From assembly GCA_042091695.1 (NCBI GenBank), contig JBELHA010000043.1, positions 1 through 21,968 of the forward strand: DNA of 21,968 nt, read 5' to 3'. The notes under the pieces were generated by a model, which did no database searches, was not told the DNA's origin, and saw nothing but the letters and a program-made list of their open reading frames with translations. The position numbers were made by a program, and so were the translations under genes. Position 1 is the first letter of the stretch. Every line of letters begins with the position of its first letter. Shown here one piece after another: positions 1 through 7,410 of this stretch. This DNA is from Flavicella sp042091695 (GTDB lineage Bacteria; Bacteroidota; Bacteroidia; Flavobacteriales; Flavobacteriaceae).

Positions 1-331
1 AAATTCAGTAGCCTCAAGAAAAAGAAGAAAAAAAATCTTGAAGGCAGCAAAAGGGTACTTTGGACGTCGTAAAAACGTTTATACAGTAGCAAAGAATGCA
101 GTAGAAAAAGCGATGTCATATGCATATCGTGACCGTAAAAACAACAAGAGAAACTTCCGCGCATTGTGGATCCAACGTATCAACGCTGGAGCGCGTGCTC
201 ACGGAATGTCTTACTCTCAGTTTATCGGGAAAGTCAAAGCTAACAATATCGACTTAAACCGTAAGGTTTTAGCTGATTTAGCGATGAACAATCCTGAAGC
301 TTTTAAGGCTATCGTTGACAAAGTAAAATAA
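1..331 (+). CDS. rplT: Large ribosomal subunit protein bL20 (5' end outside the window)
   Basis: bL20 binds 23S rRNA early in assembly of the large ribosomal subunit. The reading frame is open from base 2, before the first possible start inside the window (a TTG at 38, which is an internal Leu codon). It reads NSVASRKRRKKILKAAKGYF, the conserved basic N-terminus of bL20, so only about five residues (family start MPRSV) are missing. The rest has the family features: the GRRKNVYTVAKNAVEKAM helix, the RRxFRxLWIxRINA-like core (here RNFRALWIQRINAGAR) and the usual C-terminal end. The protein is Lys/Arg-rich, as expected for an rRNA binder. It is normally last in infC-rpmI-rplT, and the strong terminator just downstream fits that position. 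The identity is certain; the upstream partners are inferred because they lie outside the window. Confidence 0.97.
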   Translation, partial: NSVASRKRRKKILKAAKGYFGRRKNVYTVAKNAVEKAMSYAYRDRKNNKRNFRALWIQRINAGARAHGMSYSQFIGKVKANNIDLNRKVLADLAMNNPEAFKAIVDKVK

Positions 332-354
332 ATTATTCAATCTCTTACTTATAC

Positions 355-386
355 AAAAAACCCAAACTTCTGTTTGGGTTTTTTTT
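355..386 (+). terminator. Intrinsic terminator after rplT
   Basis: The stem AAACCCAAAC / GTTTGGGTTT has a four-base loop (TTCT) and is followed by a run of T. It lies about 25 bases after the rplT stop and should end the ribosomal protein operon. Confidence 0.9.
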
Positions 387-454
387 GCTTTGTATCTGGT
401 ATTTAAAAGTAGAATTCACACGTAAATTAGTCATACCATTCTAGTGTAACGTAT

Positions 455-495
455 TTAAAATGAAAATAGCGTTTTGACAGAGTCAAAACGCTATT
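455..495 (-). terminator. Intrinsic terminator after transaldolase
   Basis: A perfect 14-base inverted repeat, AATAGCGTTTTGAC (465-478) with its complement at 482-495, has a three-base spacer. Read on the minus strand it follows the transaldolase stop by about 17 bases and is succeeded by TTTCATTTTAAATA. The flank on the plus side lacks a T-run, so it serves the minus-strand gene. Confidence 0.85.
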
Positions 496-512
496 CTTTA
501 TGGTTATTCAGA

Positions 513-1166
513 TTAGTTTCCTTTGGCGTAATCCTCTAAGAATTTAGCAAGCCCACTATCTGTTAAGGGGTGCTTCAACAAACCTTCAATTGCACTCAAT
601 GGTCCTGTCATCACATCTGCTCCAAGTTTAGCACAGTTGATGATATGCATTGTATGACGTACAGAGGCTGCCAAAATTTGTGTTTCAAATCCATAGTTAT
701 CGTAGATCAAACGAATCTCTTCAATCAAGTTCAAACCATCTGTTGAAATATCATCCAAACGTCCGATAAATGGAGATACATAAGTAGCACCTGCTTTCGC
801 TGCTAACAGAGCTTGTCCGGCAGAAAACACCAAAGTAACATTGGTACGAATCCCTTTAGATGAAAAATATTTACACGCTTTTATACCGTCTTTAATTAAA
901 GGAAGTTTTACAACAATCTGTGGGTTCAATGCTGCCAGTTTTTCACCTTCAGCAATCATTCCCTCATAGTCAGTTGAAATAACCTCTGCAGATACATCTC
1001 CTTCAACAGCCTCACAAATATCAACATAGTGTTGGATAATGTTGGCTTCACCTGTAATTCCTTCTTTGGCCATCAAAGATGGATTTGTAGTCACTCCATC
1101 CAAAACACCCAATGCTTGAGCTTCTTGAATTTGTTCTAAATTCGCAGTATCAATAAAAAATTTCAT
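513..1166 (-). CDS. tal: Transaldolase, short (FSA/TalC-like) subfamily
   Basis: This is a TIM-barrel enzyme that moves a dihydroxyacetone unit between sugar phosphates in the non-oxidative pentose phosphate pathway (cytoplasm). The 217 residues match the short subfamily that also holds fructose-6-phosphate aldolase (FSA). Visible motifs are the FIDTAN start (residues 4-9), TTNPS (26-30), the Schiff-base Lys87 in VVKLP, RTNVTLVFS (107-115) and YVSPFIGRLDD (129-139). Two positions separate the two activities: FSA has Gln and Tyr at the sites where this protein has Glu61 (SAEVIS) and Phe133 (SPFIGR). Both residues here are the transaldolase type, so I call transaldolase rather than aldolase. 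The gene stands alone, with its own promoter-like region and terminator. The ATG start is backed by the conserved MKFFIDTA N-terminus. Confidence 0.93.
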   Translation of the reverse strand: MKFFIDTANLEQIQEAQALGVLDGVTTNPSLMAKEGITGEANIIQHYVDICEAVEGDVSAEVISTDYEGMIAEGEKLAALNPQIVVKLPLIKDGIKACKYFSSKGIRTNVTLVFSAGQALLAAKAGATYVSPFIGRLDDISTDGLNLIEEIRLIYDNYGFETQILAASVRHTMHIINCAKLGADVMTGPLSAIEGLLKHPLTDSGLAKFLEDYAKGN

Positions 1167-1194
1167 ATATCTAAAGTTGATTATTATTATACAA

Positions 1195-1223
1195 CAAAGT
1201 TACTTTATTTGTGAGAAATAAAG
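1195..1223 (-). promoter_or_regulatory. Transaldolase promoter -7 box with adjacent inverted repeat
   Basis: On the minus strand TAACTTTG (1195-1202) matches the Bacteroidota -7 element TAnnTTTG. Directly upstream is an inverted repeat, CTTTATTT-gtgag-AAATAAAG (1203-1223), occupying the space between the -7 and -33 positions. No TTG -33 box is seen at the usual distance. The arrangement looks like a regulated promoter with an operator, but no regulator is known. Confidence 0.5.
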
Positions 1224-1297
1224 TGCATAATTAAAAAAAAGGTAGTAGTAAAATACGAAAAGTAACGTAGGAAGAATAAAATGAAACTTTTGCGCAC

Positions 1298-1398
1298 AAA
1301 AAATGGCAAGCTACCTACATCACACTGCTACAACCATGTACCCTTGCTGCGTTCCCGCCCTGGGGGATTCCAAAGGAGCTAGTTGTGTAGGACTTGCC
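1298..1398 (-). ncRNA. ffs: Signal recognition particle RNA, small bacterial type (4.5S)
   Basis: This RNA binds Ffh and helps target nascent membrane and secreted proteins to FtsY/SecYEG. On the minus strand the ends GGCAAG and CUUGCC (1393-1398 with 1305-1310) pair, followed inward by CCUACA with UGUAGG. The apical hairpin has the universal SRP signature: a GCG/CGC stem capped by a GGAA tetraloop (loop at 1352-1355), flanked by CAGG on the 5' side and AGCA on the 3' side, which form the symmetric loop that Ffh reads. The transcript ends in AUUUUUU just after the closing stem. A good promoter ends four to five bases before the first G. A 68-codon open frame on the opposite strand (1303-1509) overlaps it and is spurious. 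Confidence 0.93.
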
Positions 1399-1402
1399 GA
1401 GG

Positions 1403-1433
1403 CAAAATTACAATCATTTTTCAATTCTCACAA
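1403..1433 (-). promoter_or_regulatory. Promoter of ffs
   Basis: On the minus strand TTG (1431-1433), a gap of 20 bases and TAATTTTG (1403-1410) match the Bacteroidota primary sigma consensus (TTG, 17-23 bases, TAnnTTTG). The expected start falls at about 1398, exactly where the folded RNA begins. Confidence 0.8.
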
Positions 1434-1618
1434 TTATTTTCACATAAAAATAACCAAAAATAAACAACCTGTTTACGCTCAATACTTTAGGATGAGAATT
1501 ATATTTTAACAGTAAAATAGGAGTCTATTTAACAAGAAATAAACGCCTAAAAAATGTAAACTATTTATAAAATACACCTAAGTAGGTTTAAAAAAGAGGA
1601 ATTATAATAACCGTTTCA

Positions 1619-1648
1619 TTTGTATGCTATAGGGTTTACGTATATTTG
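1619..1648 (+). promoter_or_regulatory. Promoter of truA and the ABC exporter
   Basis: TTTG (1619-1622), 18 bases and TATATTTG (1641-1648) match the Bacteroidota consensus. Transcription should start near 1653-1655, leaving a leader of only about 12 bases before the TTG start of truA. Confidence 0.72.
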
Positions 1649-1665
1649 TTGAAAACAATCTATTT

Positions 1666-2421
1666 TTGAGATATTTCATTGAACTTGCTTACAAAGGCAC
1701 AAATTATCACGGTTGGCAAATACAACCAGATGCTATTTCTGTTCAGGAGAAAGTAAATCTTGCTTTTTCAAAAATTTTGAACACAACTATTCAAACAGTT
1801 GCAGCAGGAAGAACAGATACTGGAGTACACGCATCTCAAATGTTTGTGCATGTTGATACTACAATAGAAATAAATACTCAAAATTATATCTTTAAGCTAA
1901 ATGCAGTGCTGCCAGACGATATCGTCATCTATGATATCTTTGAAGTACACCAAGATGCACACACACGATTCAATGCGACTAGCAGAAGCTATCAATATAA
2001 AATATACCAAGGGAGAAACCCTTTTTTATTAGAGACTACATGGCAATTGTATAGACAAGAACTAAACGTTCCACTCATGAATCAAGCCGCTTCAATACTA
2101 CTTGAGCACACCGATTTTCAATGTTTTTCAAAGGCAAAAAGTGATGTTAAGACCTACAACTGTTCTATCACAGCAGCAAAATGGATACAAAACGACAAAC
2201 ACTTGACTTTTTATATCACAGCAGATCGGTTTTTGAGAAACATGGTAAGAGCTATTGTAGGTACACTTGTAGAAATCGGAAGAGGAAAAAAAACCATTGA
2301 AGATCTTCATAGCATTATTGCAAGCAAAAACAGAAGTAACGCAGGAACCTCTGCTCCTGCACAAGGACTAAGCCTGACAGCAGTAACCTATTCAGAAAAC
2401 ATAAAAAATGGCAAAGAGTAA
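1666..2421 (+). CDS. truA: tRNA pseudouridine(38-40) synthase TruA
   Basis: TruA converts uridines 38-40 in the anticodon arm of many tRNAs to pseudouridine. The 251-residue protein has the family motif AAGRTDTGVHA with catalytic Asp51, the N-terminal strand RYFIELAYKGTNYHGWQIQP, and the C-terminal FLRNMVRAIVGTLVEIGRG segment of the TruA fold. The start is a TTG at 1666. No ATG lies at the right place, the conserved sequence begins at once after it, and a promoter ending at 1648 leaves no room for an earlier start. The 3' end overlaps the next gene by 14 bases, so the two are probably translationally coupled in one transcript. Family assignment is firm. Confidence 0.95.
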   Translation: MRYFIELAYKGTNYHGWQIQPDAISVQEKVNLAFSKILNTTIQTVAAGRTDTGVHASQMFVHVDTTIEINTQNYIFKLNAVLPDDIVIYDIFEVHQDAHTRFNATSRSYQYKIYQGRNPFLLETTWQLYRQELNVPLMNQAASILLEHTDFQCFSKAKSDVKTYNCSITAAKWIQNDKHLTFYITADRFLRNMVRAIVGTLVEIGRGKKTIEDLHSIIASKNRSNAGTSAPAQGLSLTAVTYSENIKNGKE

Positions 2422-4183
2422 CACTAATTCAATATTTGACTTCAGTATTTTCAAACGTCTCATGGGCTACGCAAAGCAGCATAGAGGTTATTTTTTGTTT
2501 ACCTGTGCTACAGCCATATCTCTTGCAATTATTGCAGCATTGAGACCGTATCTTTTAATTGAGACCGTAGACAGCTATATCAAAGGGAAAGATGCAGAAG
2601 GACTCCTTTTATACAGTGTATTTATACTGTGTGCTTTGCTAGCCGAGGTGCTATTGCAATTGACGTTTATCTATATCGCAAATTGGTTGGGCCAACAGAT
2701 CATAAAGGATATAAGAGTCAAATTATTTGAACACGTATTGCGTTTTAAAATGTCATATTTTGATAAGTCTTCCGTTGGACAAATGGTAACCAGAGTTGTT
2801 TCAGATGTAGAAACAATCGCACAATTTTTCGGACAAGGACTTTTTATGATTGTCAGTGATCTACTCAAAATGACAGTAATTGCTGGATTTATGCTCTATA
2901 AAAATTGGCAACTTGCCTTGATTTGTTTTACAGTAATGCCTGTCATTATTTATGCGACAAAACTATTTCAATCAGCAATTAAATCAGCCTTTCAAGAGGT
3001 GCGTAAGCAAGTAGCAAACCTCAATAGTTTTGTACAAGAAAGAGTAACAGGAATGCAAATTGTACAGCTATTTGGAAGAGAAGAAATCGAATACAACAAC
3101 TTTAAAGATATCAATGAAATTCATAAAGCTGCCCATGTTAAAACAGTTTGGTATTTTTCAATATTCTTCCCAATTGCTGAAATATTGTCTTCTATAGCGG
3201 TAGGATTATTGGTTTGGTATGGCGGTTTACATCTTGCTGTTGAGGGCACTGTTAGTTTGGGGGAAATCATGTCATTTATCATGATGGTTGAAATGTTGTA
3301 TAGACCTTTACGACAAATCGCCGATAAATTTACCACACTACAAATGGGAATGGTCGCAGGAAATCGAGTATTTGAAATTCTTGATACAGAAGCTTCTGTG
3401 TCACAAGAGGGTAATATAGAAATAGAAAAACTAAAAGGGGCAATCAGTTTCGATAGTGTAAGATTTAGCTATGTCCCAGGAGAAGAAGTTCTCAAAGGAA
3501 TCTCATTGGACATCAAAGCAGGAGAAACCATTGCTATTGTCGGTGCTACAGGTGCTGGTAAGTCAACAATCATCAACCTTCTCAATAGATTTTACGATAT
3601 AGATTCTGGTACAATTTCAATAGATGGTATGAACATAGCTTCCGTAAAATTGCAAAGTCTAAGAAAAGAAGTCGCCGTTGTTTTACAAGATGTTTTCCTC
3701 TTTTCTGACACGATTTTTAACAATATAACCCTAAAAAACAAAGAAATTAGTCTAGAAACTGTCAAAAAGGCTGCAAAGCAAATTGGAATCCATGACTTTA
3801 TTATGAGTCTCCCTGGTGACTATCTTTACAATGTCAAAGAAAGAGGGATCATGCTTTCTTCTGGACAAAGACAATTGATTTCTTTTTTAAGAGCTTTTGT
3901 GAGTAAGCCATCAGTTTTGATTTTAGATGAAGCTACCTCTTCTGTTGATTCACACTCTGAGCAAATGATTCAATATGCTACAGATACCATCACAAAAGAT
4001 AGAACATCTATAATCATAGCTCATCGTTTGTCTACCATTAAAAAAGCAGATACTATATTGGTGATGGATGCAGGAAACATCGTGGAAAAGGGAAGTCACA
4101 AAGAATTATTGACCTTGGAGAATGGCTATTATAAAAATTTATTTGACAAGCAGTTCAGCGAAGAAAAGGCTATGGAACTATAA
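2408..4183 (+). CDS. ABC exporter half-transporter, MsbA/LmrA type (permease fused to ATPase)
   Basis: This 591-residue protein has an N-terminal six-helix transmembrane domain (about 25-320, type 1 exporter fold) and a C-terminal ATPase. ATPase motifs are Walker A GATGAGKST (379-387), Q-loop Gln427, signature LSSGQ (483-487), Walker B VLILDEATS with Glu508, and the H-loop His539. All catalytic residues are present, so it should act as a homodimer. Lipid, peptide or drug export are all possible and the sequence does not decide between them; MsbA-like lipid flipping cannot be claimed. It starts inside the end of truA (ATG at 2408) and shares that promoter. Its stop codon abuts the stop of the convergent cdaA, with no terminator between them. 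Confidence 0.9.
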   Translation: MAKSNTNSIFDFSIFKRLMGYAKQHRGYFLFTCATAISLAIIAALRPYLLIETVDSYIKGKDAEGLLLYSVFILCALLAEVLLQLTFIYIANWLGQQIIKDIRVKLFEHVLRFKMSYFDKSSVGQMVTRVVSDVETIAQFFGQGLFMIVSDLLKMTVIAGFMLYKNWQLALICFTVMPVIIYATKLFQSAIKSAFQEVRKQVANLNSFVQERVTGMQIVQLFGREEIEYNNFKDINEIHKAAHVKTVWYFSIFFPIAEILSSIAVGLLVWYGGLHLAVEGTVSLGEIMSFIMMVEMLYRPLRQIADKFTTLQMGMVAGNRVFEILDTEASVSQEGNIEIEKLKGAISFDSVRFSYVPGEEVLKGISLDIKAGETIAIVGATGAGKSTIINLLNRFYDIDSGTISIDGMNIASVKLQSLRKEVAVVLQDVFLFSDTIFNNITLKNKEISLETVKKAAKQIGIHDFIMSLPGDYLYNVKERGIMLSSGQRQLISFLRAFVSKPSVLILDEATSSVDSHSEQMIQYATDTITKDRTSIIIAHRLSTIKKADTILVMDAGNIVEKGSHKELLTLENGYYKNLFDKQFSEEKAMEL

Positions 4184-4945
4184 TAGGTTTTTTATTTTCT
4201 CTTTCAACTCTGATTCATTTGCAAACAATTCAAAGTCACCATCTTTTATCAGAGACACCTTTCCAGTCTCTTCTGAAATAACAATACAAATAGCATCGGT
4301 ACGCTCTGTAATTCCAATGGCTGCTCTGTGACGTAAGCCAAACCTGTTGGGTAGCGATTTTTCAGAAAGCGGTAATACAACGCGAGTTGCAGTGATAAAA
4401 TTTTCCTTTATAATAGTAGCACCGTCGTGCAAAGGACTATTTTTATAAAATATACTCTCCAACAAAGGAACATTAATTTCAGCATTCATATGATCCCCAG
4501 ATTGTTTGGCGAAATCAAGGTTGTTGTTGCGCTCCAAAACCAATAAAGCACCCGTTTTAGTAAGTGCCATTTTGTAACAAGCGTTTACAATACTATCGAC
4601 ATCTATCTCGGAAGTAATTTCCGTTTTTAAAAATTTGAGTTGTTTTATTAGATTTCGTTTAGAACCGAAGTTTGTTGAACCTAGCATCAATAAAAACTTA
4701 CGCAATTCAGGGTGAAAAATAATTAAAATGGCAATTGCCCCTCCCCCTACCAAGACCTCAAGGATACCACTCAACATTTCCATTTTAAGAATTTGAGTGA
4801 GTTTGTAAATAAAAAAAACAATGGAGACCCCGATAAAAATATTGATGGCTACTGTACCCTTTAATAATTTATAGACATAGTACAACAATACACCCACTAA
4901 TGTGATGTCTAAAAAGTCTAAAAATGTAAAGTCTATAAAATGCAA
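4178..4945 (-). CDS. cdaA: Diadenylate cyclase CdaA (c-di-AMP synthase)
   Basis: CdaA joins two ATP molecules into cyclic di-AMP, a second messenger for potassium, turgor and cell-wall control. The 255 residues show three N-terminal membrane helices (about 11-30, 33-50 and 57-77) followed by the DisA_N catalytic domain with DGA (174-176, in SPLHDGATII) and RHR (205-207, in GLRHRAAIG). Both active-site motifs are intact. The only start that keeps the first helix is a TTG at 4943-4945, and the next Met (residue 55) would delete two helices. A small inverted repeat sits immediately upstream of this TTG. nadE lies 62 bases upstream on the same strand and may be co-transcribed. The partner often seen next to cdaA in this phylum, folP, is not here (from memory of the family). 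Confidence 0.93.
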   Translation of the reverse strand: MHFIDFTFLDFLDITLVGVLLYYVYKLLKGTVAINIFIGVSIVFFIYKLTQILKMEMLSGILEVLVGGGAIAILIIFHPELRKFLLMLGSTNFGSKRNLIKQLKFLKTEITSEIDVDSIVNACYKMALTKTGALLVLERNNNLDFAKQSGDHMNAEINVPLLESIFYKNSPLHDGATIIKENFITATRVVLPLSEKSLPNRFGLRHRAAIGITERTDAICIVISEETGKVSLIKDGDFELFANESELKEKIKNLL

Positions 4946-4961
4946 CTAAAAACGGTTTTAG
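4946..4961 (-). repeat. Inverted repeat directly before the cdaA start
   Basis: CTAAAA (4946-4951) and TTTTAG (4956-4961) are complementary with a four-base spacer, so the cdaA mRNA could form a weak hairpin ending one base before the TTG start codon. It might modulate translation or be chance in AT-rich sequence. Confidence 0.35.
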
Positions 4962-5007
4962 TAAAAATAATAATTAAATCTGATTCTATAGACTTTCCCT
5001 GTAAAAG

Positions 5008-5799
5008 TTATGCTTTTAAGGCATCTTTAACCTCACAAACTGGTATCGGATTCATTTTGTGTTGGTTGTTGCGATTCAGACGGCTATAGATTTCAAAAAC
5101 TTCTTGCTCACGACCTTCTAAATCAGCTGCAACCATTCCATTATCTGCTTGTGTCATTGCAACTTCTAGCTCATCATAAGAAGCTCCTATTTGATCCTCG
5201 TCAGTACGACTGTCTCCAAATAAACCGTCAGTTGGTGCCGCTTCTTGAATCGCACTTGGAACTCCAAGATAAGCTCCAATAGCAAATACCTCGGATTTAA
5301 CAAGGTCTGCAATAGGACTTACATCCACACCTCCATCACCGTATTTTGTATAGAAACCAACACCAAAATCTTCTACTTTATTTCCTGTACCTGCAACCAA
5401 AGCACTATGCATCCCTGCAATATTGTACAAAGACGTCATACGCAAACGAGCACGAGTATTGGCCAAAGTTAAATCTTTTAATGAAGACGCTTCGTCAAAA
5501 GGAAACGCTTTCTGAAACACTTCAAAAGTTTCAGTTAAGTCTGCTTTAATATGTGAAACATTGCTGTATTTCTCTTTTAATTGCTCAATGTGTTCCAAAG
5601 CTCTAGATACCTGCTTTGGGTTTTGATGTATGGGCATTTCAACACAGGTTGTTTGCAAACCGGTTTTTGCACATAAGGTAGAAGTAACCGCAGAATCGAT
5701 CCCTCCAGAAACCCCAACTACGAAACCTTTTACTCCTGCTTTTTCCGCATAAGATTGCAACCAGTTTACAATGTGATTTACTACACTTTCTGAATTCAT
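5008..5799 (-). CDS. nadE: NH3-dependent NAD+ synthetase
   Basis: NadE catalyses the last step of NAD synthesis, amidating nicotinic acid adenine dinucleotide with ATP. The 263-residue length matches the ammonia-dependent form; there is no N-terminal glutaminase domain. The ATP-pyrophosphatase P-loop SGGIDS is at 31-36, followed by the ANTRARLRMTSLYNIA helix, the GTGNKVEDFGVGFYTKYGDGGVD segment and DLVKSEVF, all typical of NadE. The ATG at 5797-5799 gives the usual N-terminus. Downstream on the same strand is cdaA, and upstream in the opposite direction is gldB. nadE next to gldB is an arrangement I recall from other gliding flavobacteria. Confidence 0.95.
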   Translation of the reverse strand: MNSESVVNHIVNWLQSYAEKAGVKGFVVGVSGGIDSAVTSTLCAKTGLQTTCVEMPIHQNPKQVSRALEHIEQLKEKYSNVSHIKADLTETFEVFQKAFPFDEASSLKDLTLANTRARLRMTSLYNIAGMHSALVAGTGNKVEDFGVGFYTKYGDGGVDVSPIADLVKSEVFAIGAYLGVPSAIQEAAPTDGLFGDSRTDEDQIGASYDELEVAMTQADNGMVAADLEGREQEVFEIYSRLNRNNQHKMNPIPVCEVKDALKA

Positions 5800-5831
5800 T
5801 TCTTTGATTTTTTTTATATTTTTGATCTATA

Positions 5832-5856
5832 CAAAAGTAATCAATTTATATATCAA
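5832..5856 (-). promoter_or_regulatory. Possible nadE promoter
   Basis: On the minus strand TACTTTTG (5832-5839) matches the -7 box TAnnTTTG. The nearest TTG (5854-5856) is only 14 bases upstream, which is short for this consensus, so the -33 part is doubtful. Confidence 0.4.
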
Positions 5857-5912
5857 TAAAGAGTGCTTTTTTACGTTTTAAGAGATCTATAACTATTTTG
5901 AACTGTTCCAAT

Positions 5913-6872
5913 ATGAAAAAAACAATCGTCCTGCTATCACTTTTGAATGTACTTATTTCCTGTACTCAAGCATCAAAAGAAGCCGAAGAAATAGCTAAAA
6001 TAGACTTGAAGATCGTATTTGAAAATTTTCATTCTCAATTTTTCACCATCACTCCGAAGAATTTTCAGGGTTTAAAACAAAAATTCTCGTATTTGTTTCC
6101 AAATCACATAAAAGATTCTGTATGGTTATCAAAGCTTCAATATTCTGACGAAAAAATTCTTTTTGAGAAAGTAGATAGTGTTTATGGTGATTTAGAACAG
6201 GAAAAAAACGCCATTGAGAATTTATACAAACACATACAGTATTACAAACCTTCATTTAAGGCACCAAAAACGATTACGGTAATTTCTAACCTAGATTACG
6301 AACACCCAATTATTTACGCCGATAGCTTGGTATTTATTTCATTAGATATGTTTCTTGGAAAAAACTCCGAAGTGTACAGTAGCTTTCCTAAATACATTTC
6401 AAGTACTTATACAAAGGAGTATTTGACAGTATCATTGGCATCAGAAATAGCTTTTAGACATTTCTATATTAAAAATGGAAGAAGTTTATTGGAAGCAATG
6501 ATATACCACGGTAAAAGACTGTATTTATTAGAAAAACTACTCCCAAAAACACCCAAACACATATTAATGGGATATGACAAGGAAAAATACGATTGGTCCG
6601 ATGCTAATGAAGGCATGATTTGGGCCTATTTTGTAAGCAATGATATGTTATTTAGTACTGATAAAACATTGAGCAAACGCTTTATAGAAACAGCTCCATT
6701 TTCGAAATTTTACATGGATTTAGATGCTAAAACTCCTGGTAGTATAGGAAAATGGGTTGGATATAATATTGTAGCTGCATATGCTGCTAAAAACGAGAGT
6801 AGCTTACAGGAATTACTTGCCTTGGATGCCGAAACACTCTTTGTAAAATCCAAATACAAACCAAAAAAATAA
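5913..6872 (+). CDS. gldB: Gliding motility lipoprotein GldB
   Basis: GldB is a lipoprotein needed for gliding in Flavobacterium johnsoniae; its biochemical role is unknown. I chose the ATG at 5913 (319 residues) because it puts a signal peptide at the very N-terminus (MKKTIVLLSLLNVLISC) with lipobox Cys17. A TTG at 5898 would only add five residues. Family-like features are the FENFHSQFF start of the mature part, LFPNHIKDSVWLSKL, the HIQYYKPSFKAPKTITVIS segment, and IIYADSLVFISLDMFLG, followed by a C-terminal part with SDANEGMIWAYFV, a DUF2268-like zincin region lacking an obvious HExxH. It is divergent from nadE. gldC, which follows gldB in many gliding species, is absent: no open frame follows for about 480 bases. 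Confidence 0.85.
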   Translation: MKKTIVLLSLLNVLISCTQASKEAEEIAKIDLKIVFENFHSQFFTITPKNFQGLKQKFSYLFPNHIKDSVWLSKLQYSDEKILFEKVDSVYGDLEQEKNAIENLYKHIQYYKPSFKAPKTITVISNLDYEHPIIYADSLVFISLDMFLGKNSEVYSSFPKYISSTYTKEYLTVSLASEIAFRHFYIKNGRSLLEAMIYHGKRLYLLEKLLPKTPKHILMGYDKEKYDWSDANEGMIWAYFVSNDMLFSTDKTLSKRFIETAPFSKFYMDLDAKTPGSIGKWVGYNIVAAYAAKNESSLQELLALDAETLFVKSKYKPKK

Positions 6873-7351
6873 AGAAAATACTTTTTAGCTAGCTAGCAAC
6901 ATAAGTAAAAGTAAATATTCCGATACCCCATTAATAGGAACAAATTAACGTATTACTATATGTTTGACTTGACCTAAATAGTTGCCTAACAATAATGGAA
7001 TTGATAGGAACTACAACTTCGATATAGCCCAACACCAATGAAACTTAGTAAAACTTTTACAAGGAAAACCAACCAAAACATGTAATTATAAAAGTGCCTA
7101 ATTTTTATACCCTCATAAACTATCTAAGTAAAAAAGTAATAGTAAACAAAAGGTAAACATTGGAAAATAGAGTCTCCTTATTTGTAAGTATGAATCGTAT
7201 GCTTTAGTATTAATTGATTAAACTTAAAGTCAGTAGGCATTTATAACGCCCTTATTATGATGGTAATATGAAAAAATTACTATCGTAAAATACAGTAATA
7301 GCATCCAAAATATATCATATGGAAAGGGTATAGAGCAAATAGGTATCCTTT
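6873..7351. other. Non-coding stretch between gldB and the ompA-like gene
   Basis: This stretch of about 480 bases is AT-rich and holds no plausible coding frame (longest start-to-stop runs are about a dozen codons). I see no recognisable RNA fold and no recognisable remnant of gldC. A lone TATGTTTG at 6959-6966 resembles a -7 box but has no -33 partner. I find no clear terminator for gldB. Confidence 0.5.
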
Positions 7352-7395
7352 AAATACAAAACAGGAAGTCAAAATTGACTTCCTGTTTTGTATTT
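7352..7395. terminator. Long perfect inverted repeat, terminator of the ompA-like gene
   Basis: Bases 7352-7372 are perfectly complementary to 7375-7395, a 21-base arm with only two bases between. The arms carry a GC-richer centre (AGGAAGTC) and A/T-rich ends, so a hairpin with a T-rich tail can form on either strand. It lies 16 bases beyond the stop of the minus-strand ompA-like gene and could also stop transcription arriving from gldB. Confidence 0.75.
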
Positions 7396-7410
7396 ATCAA
7401 GCGTATATTT

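Noticed and set aside
38..40. TTG as the start of the rplT frame
   Set aside because: The frame is open to the window edge and the upstream residues match the conserved bL20 N-terminus, so this is an internal Leu codon.
513..1166. Fructose-6-phosphate aldolase as the activity of the short transaldolase
   Set aside because: Glu61 and Phe133 occupy the positions where true aldolases carry Gln and Tyr, so transaldolase fits better.
1303..1509. A 68-codon plus-strand open frame
   Set aside because: It lies antisense over the SRP RNA gene, its first half is the complement of conserved RNA structure, and the rest is low-complexity AT-rich translation.
5898..5912. TTG start adding five residues to GldB
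   Set aside because: It would place extra residues before a normal lipoprotein signal peptide that begins with MKK at 5913.
6959..6966. TATGTTTG as a promoter for a small RNA in the gap after gldB
   Set aside because: No TTG lies 17-23 bases upstream and no folded RNA or terminator follows nearby.
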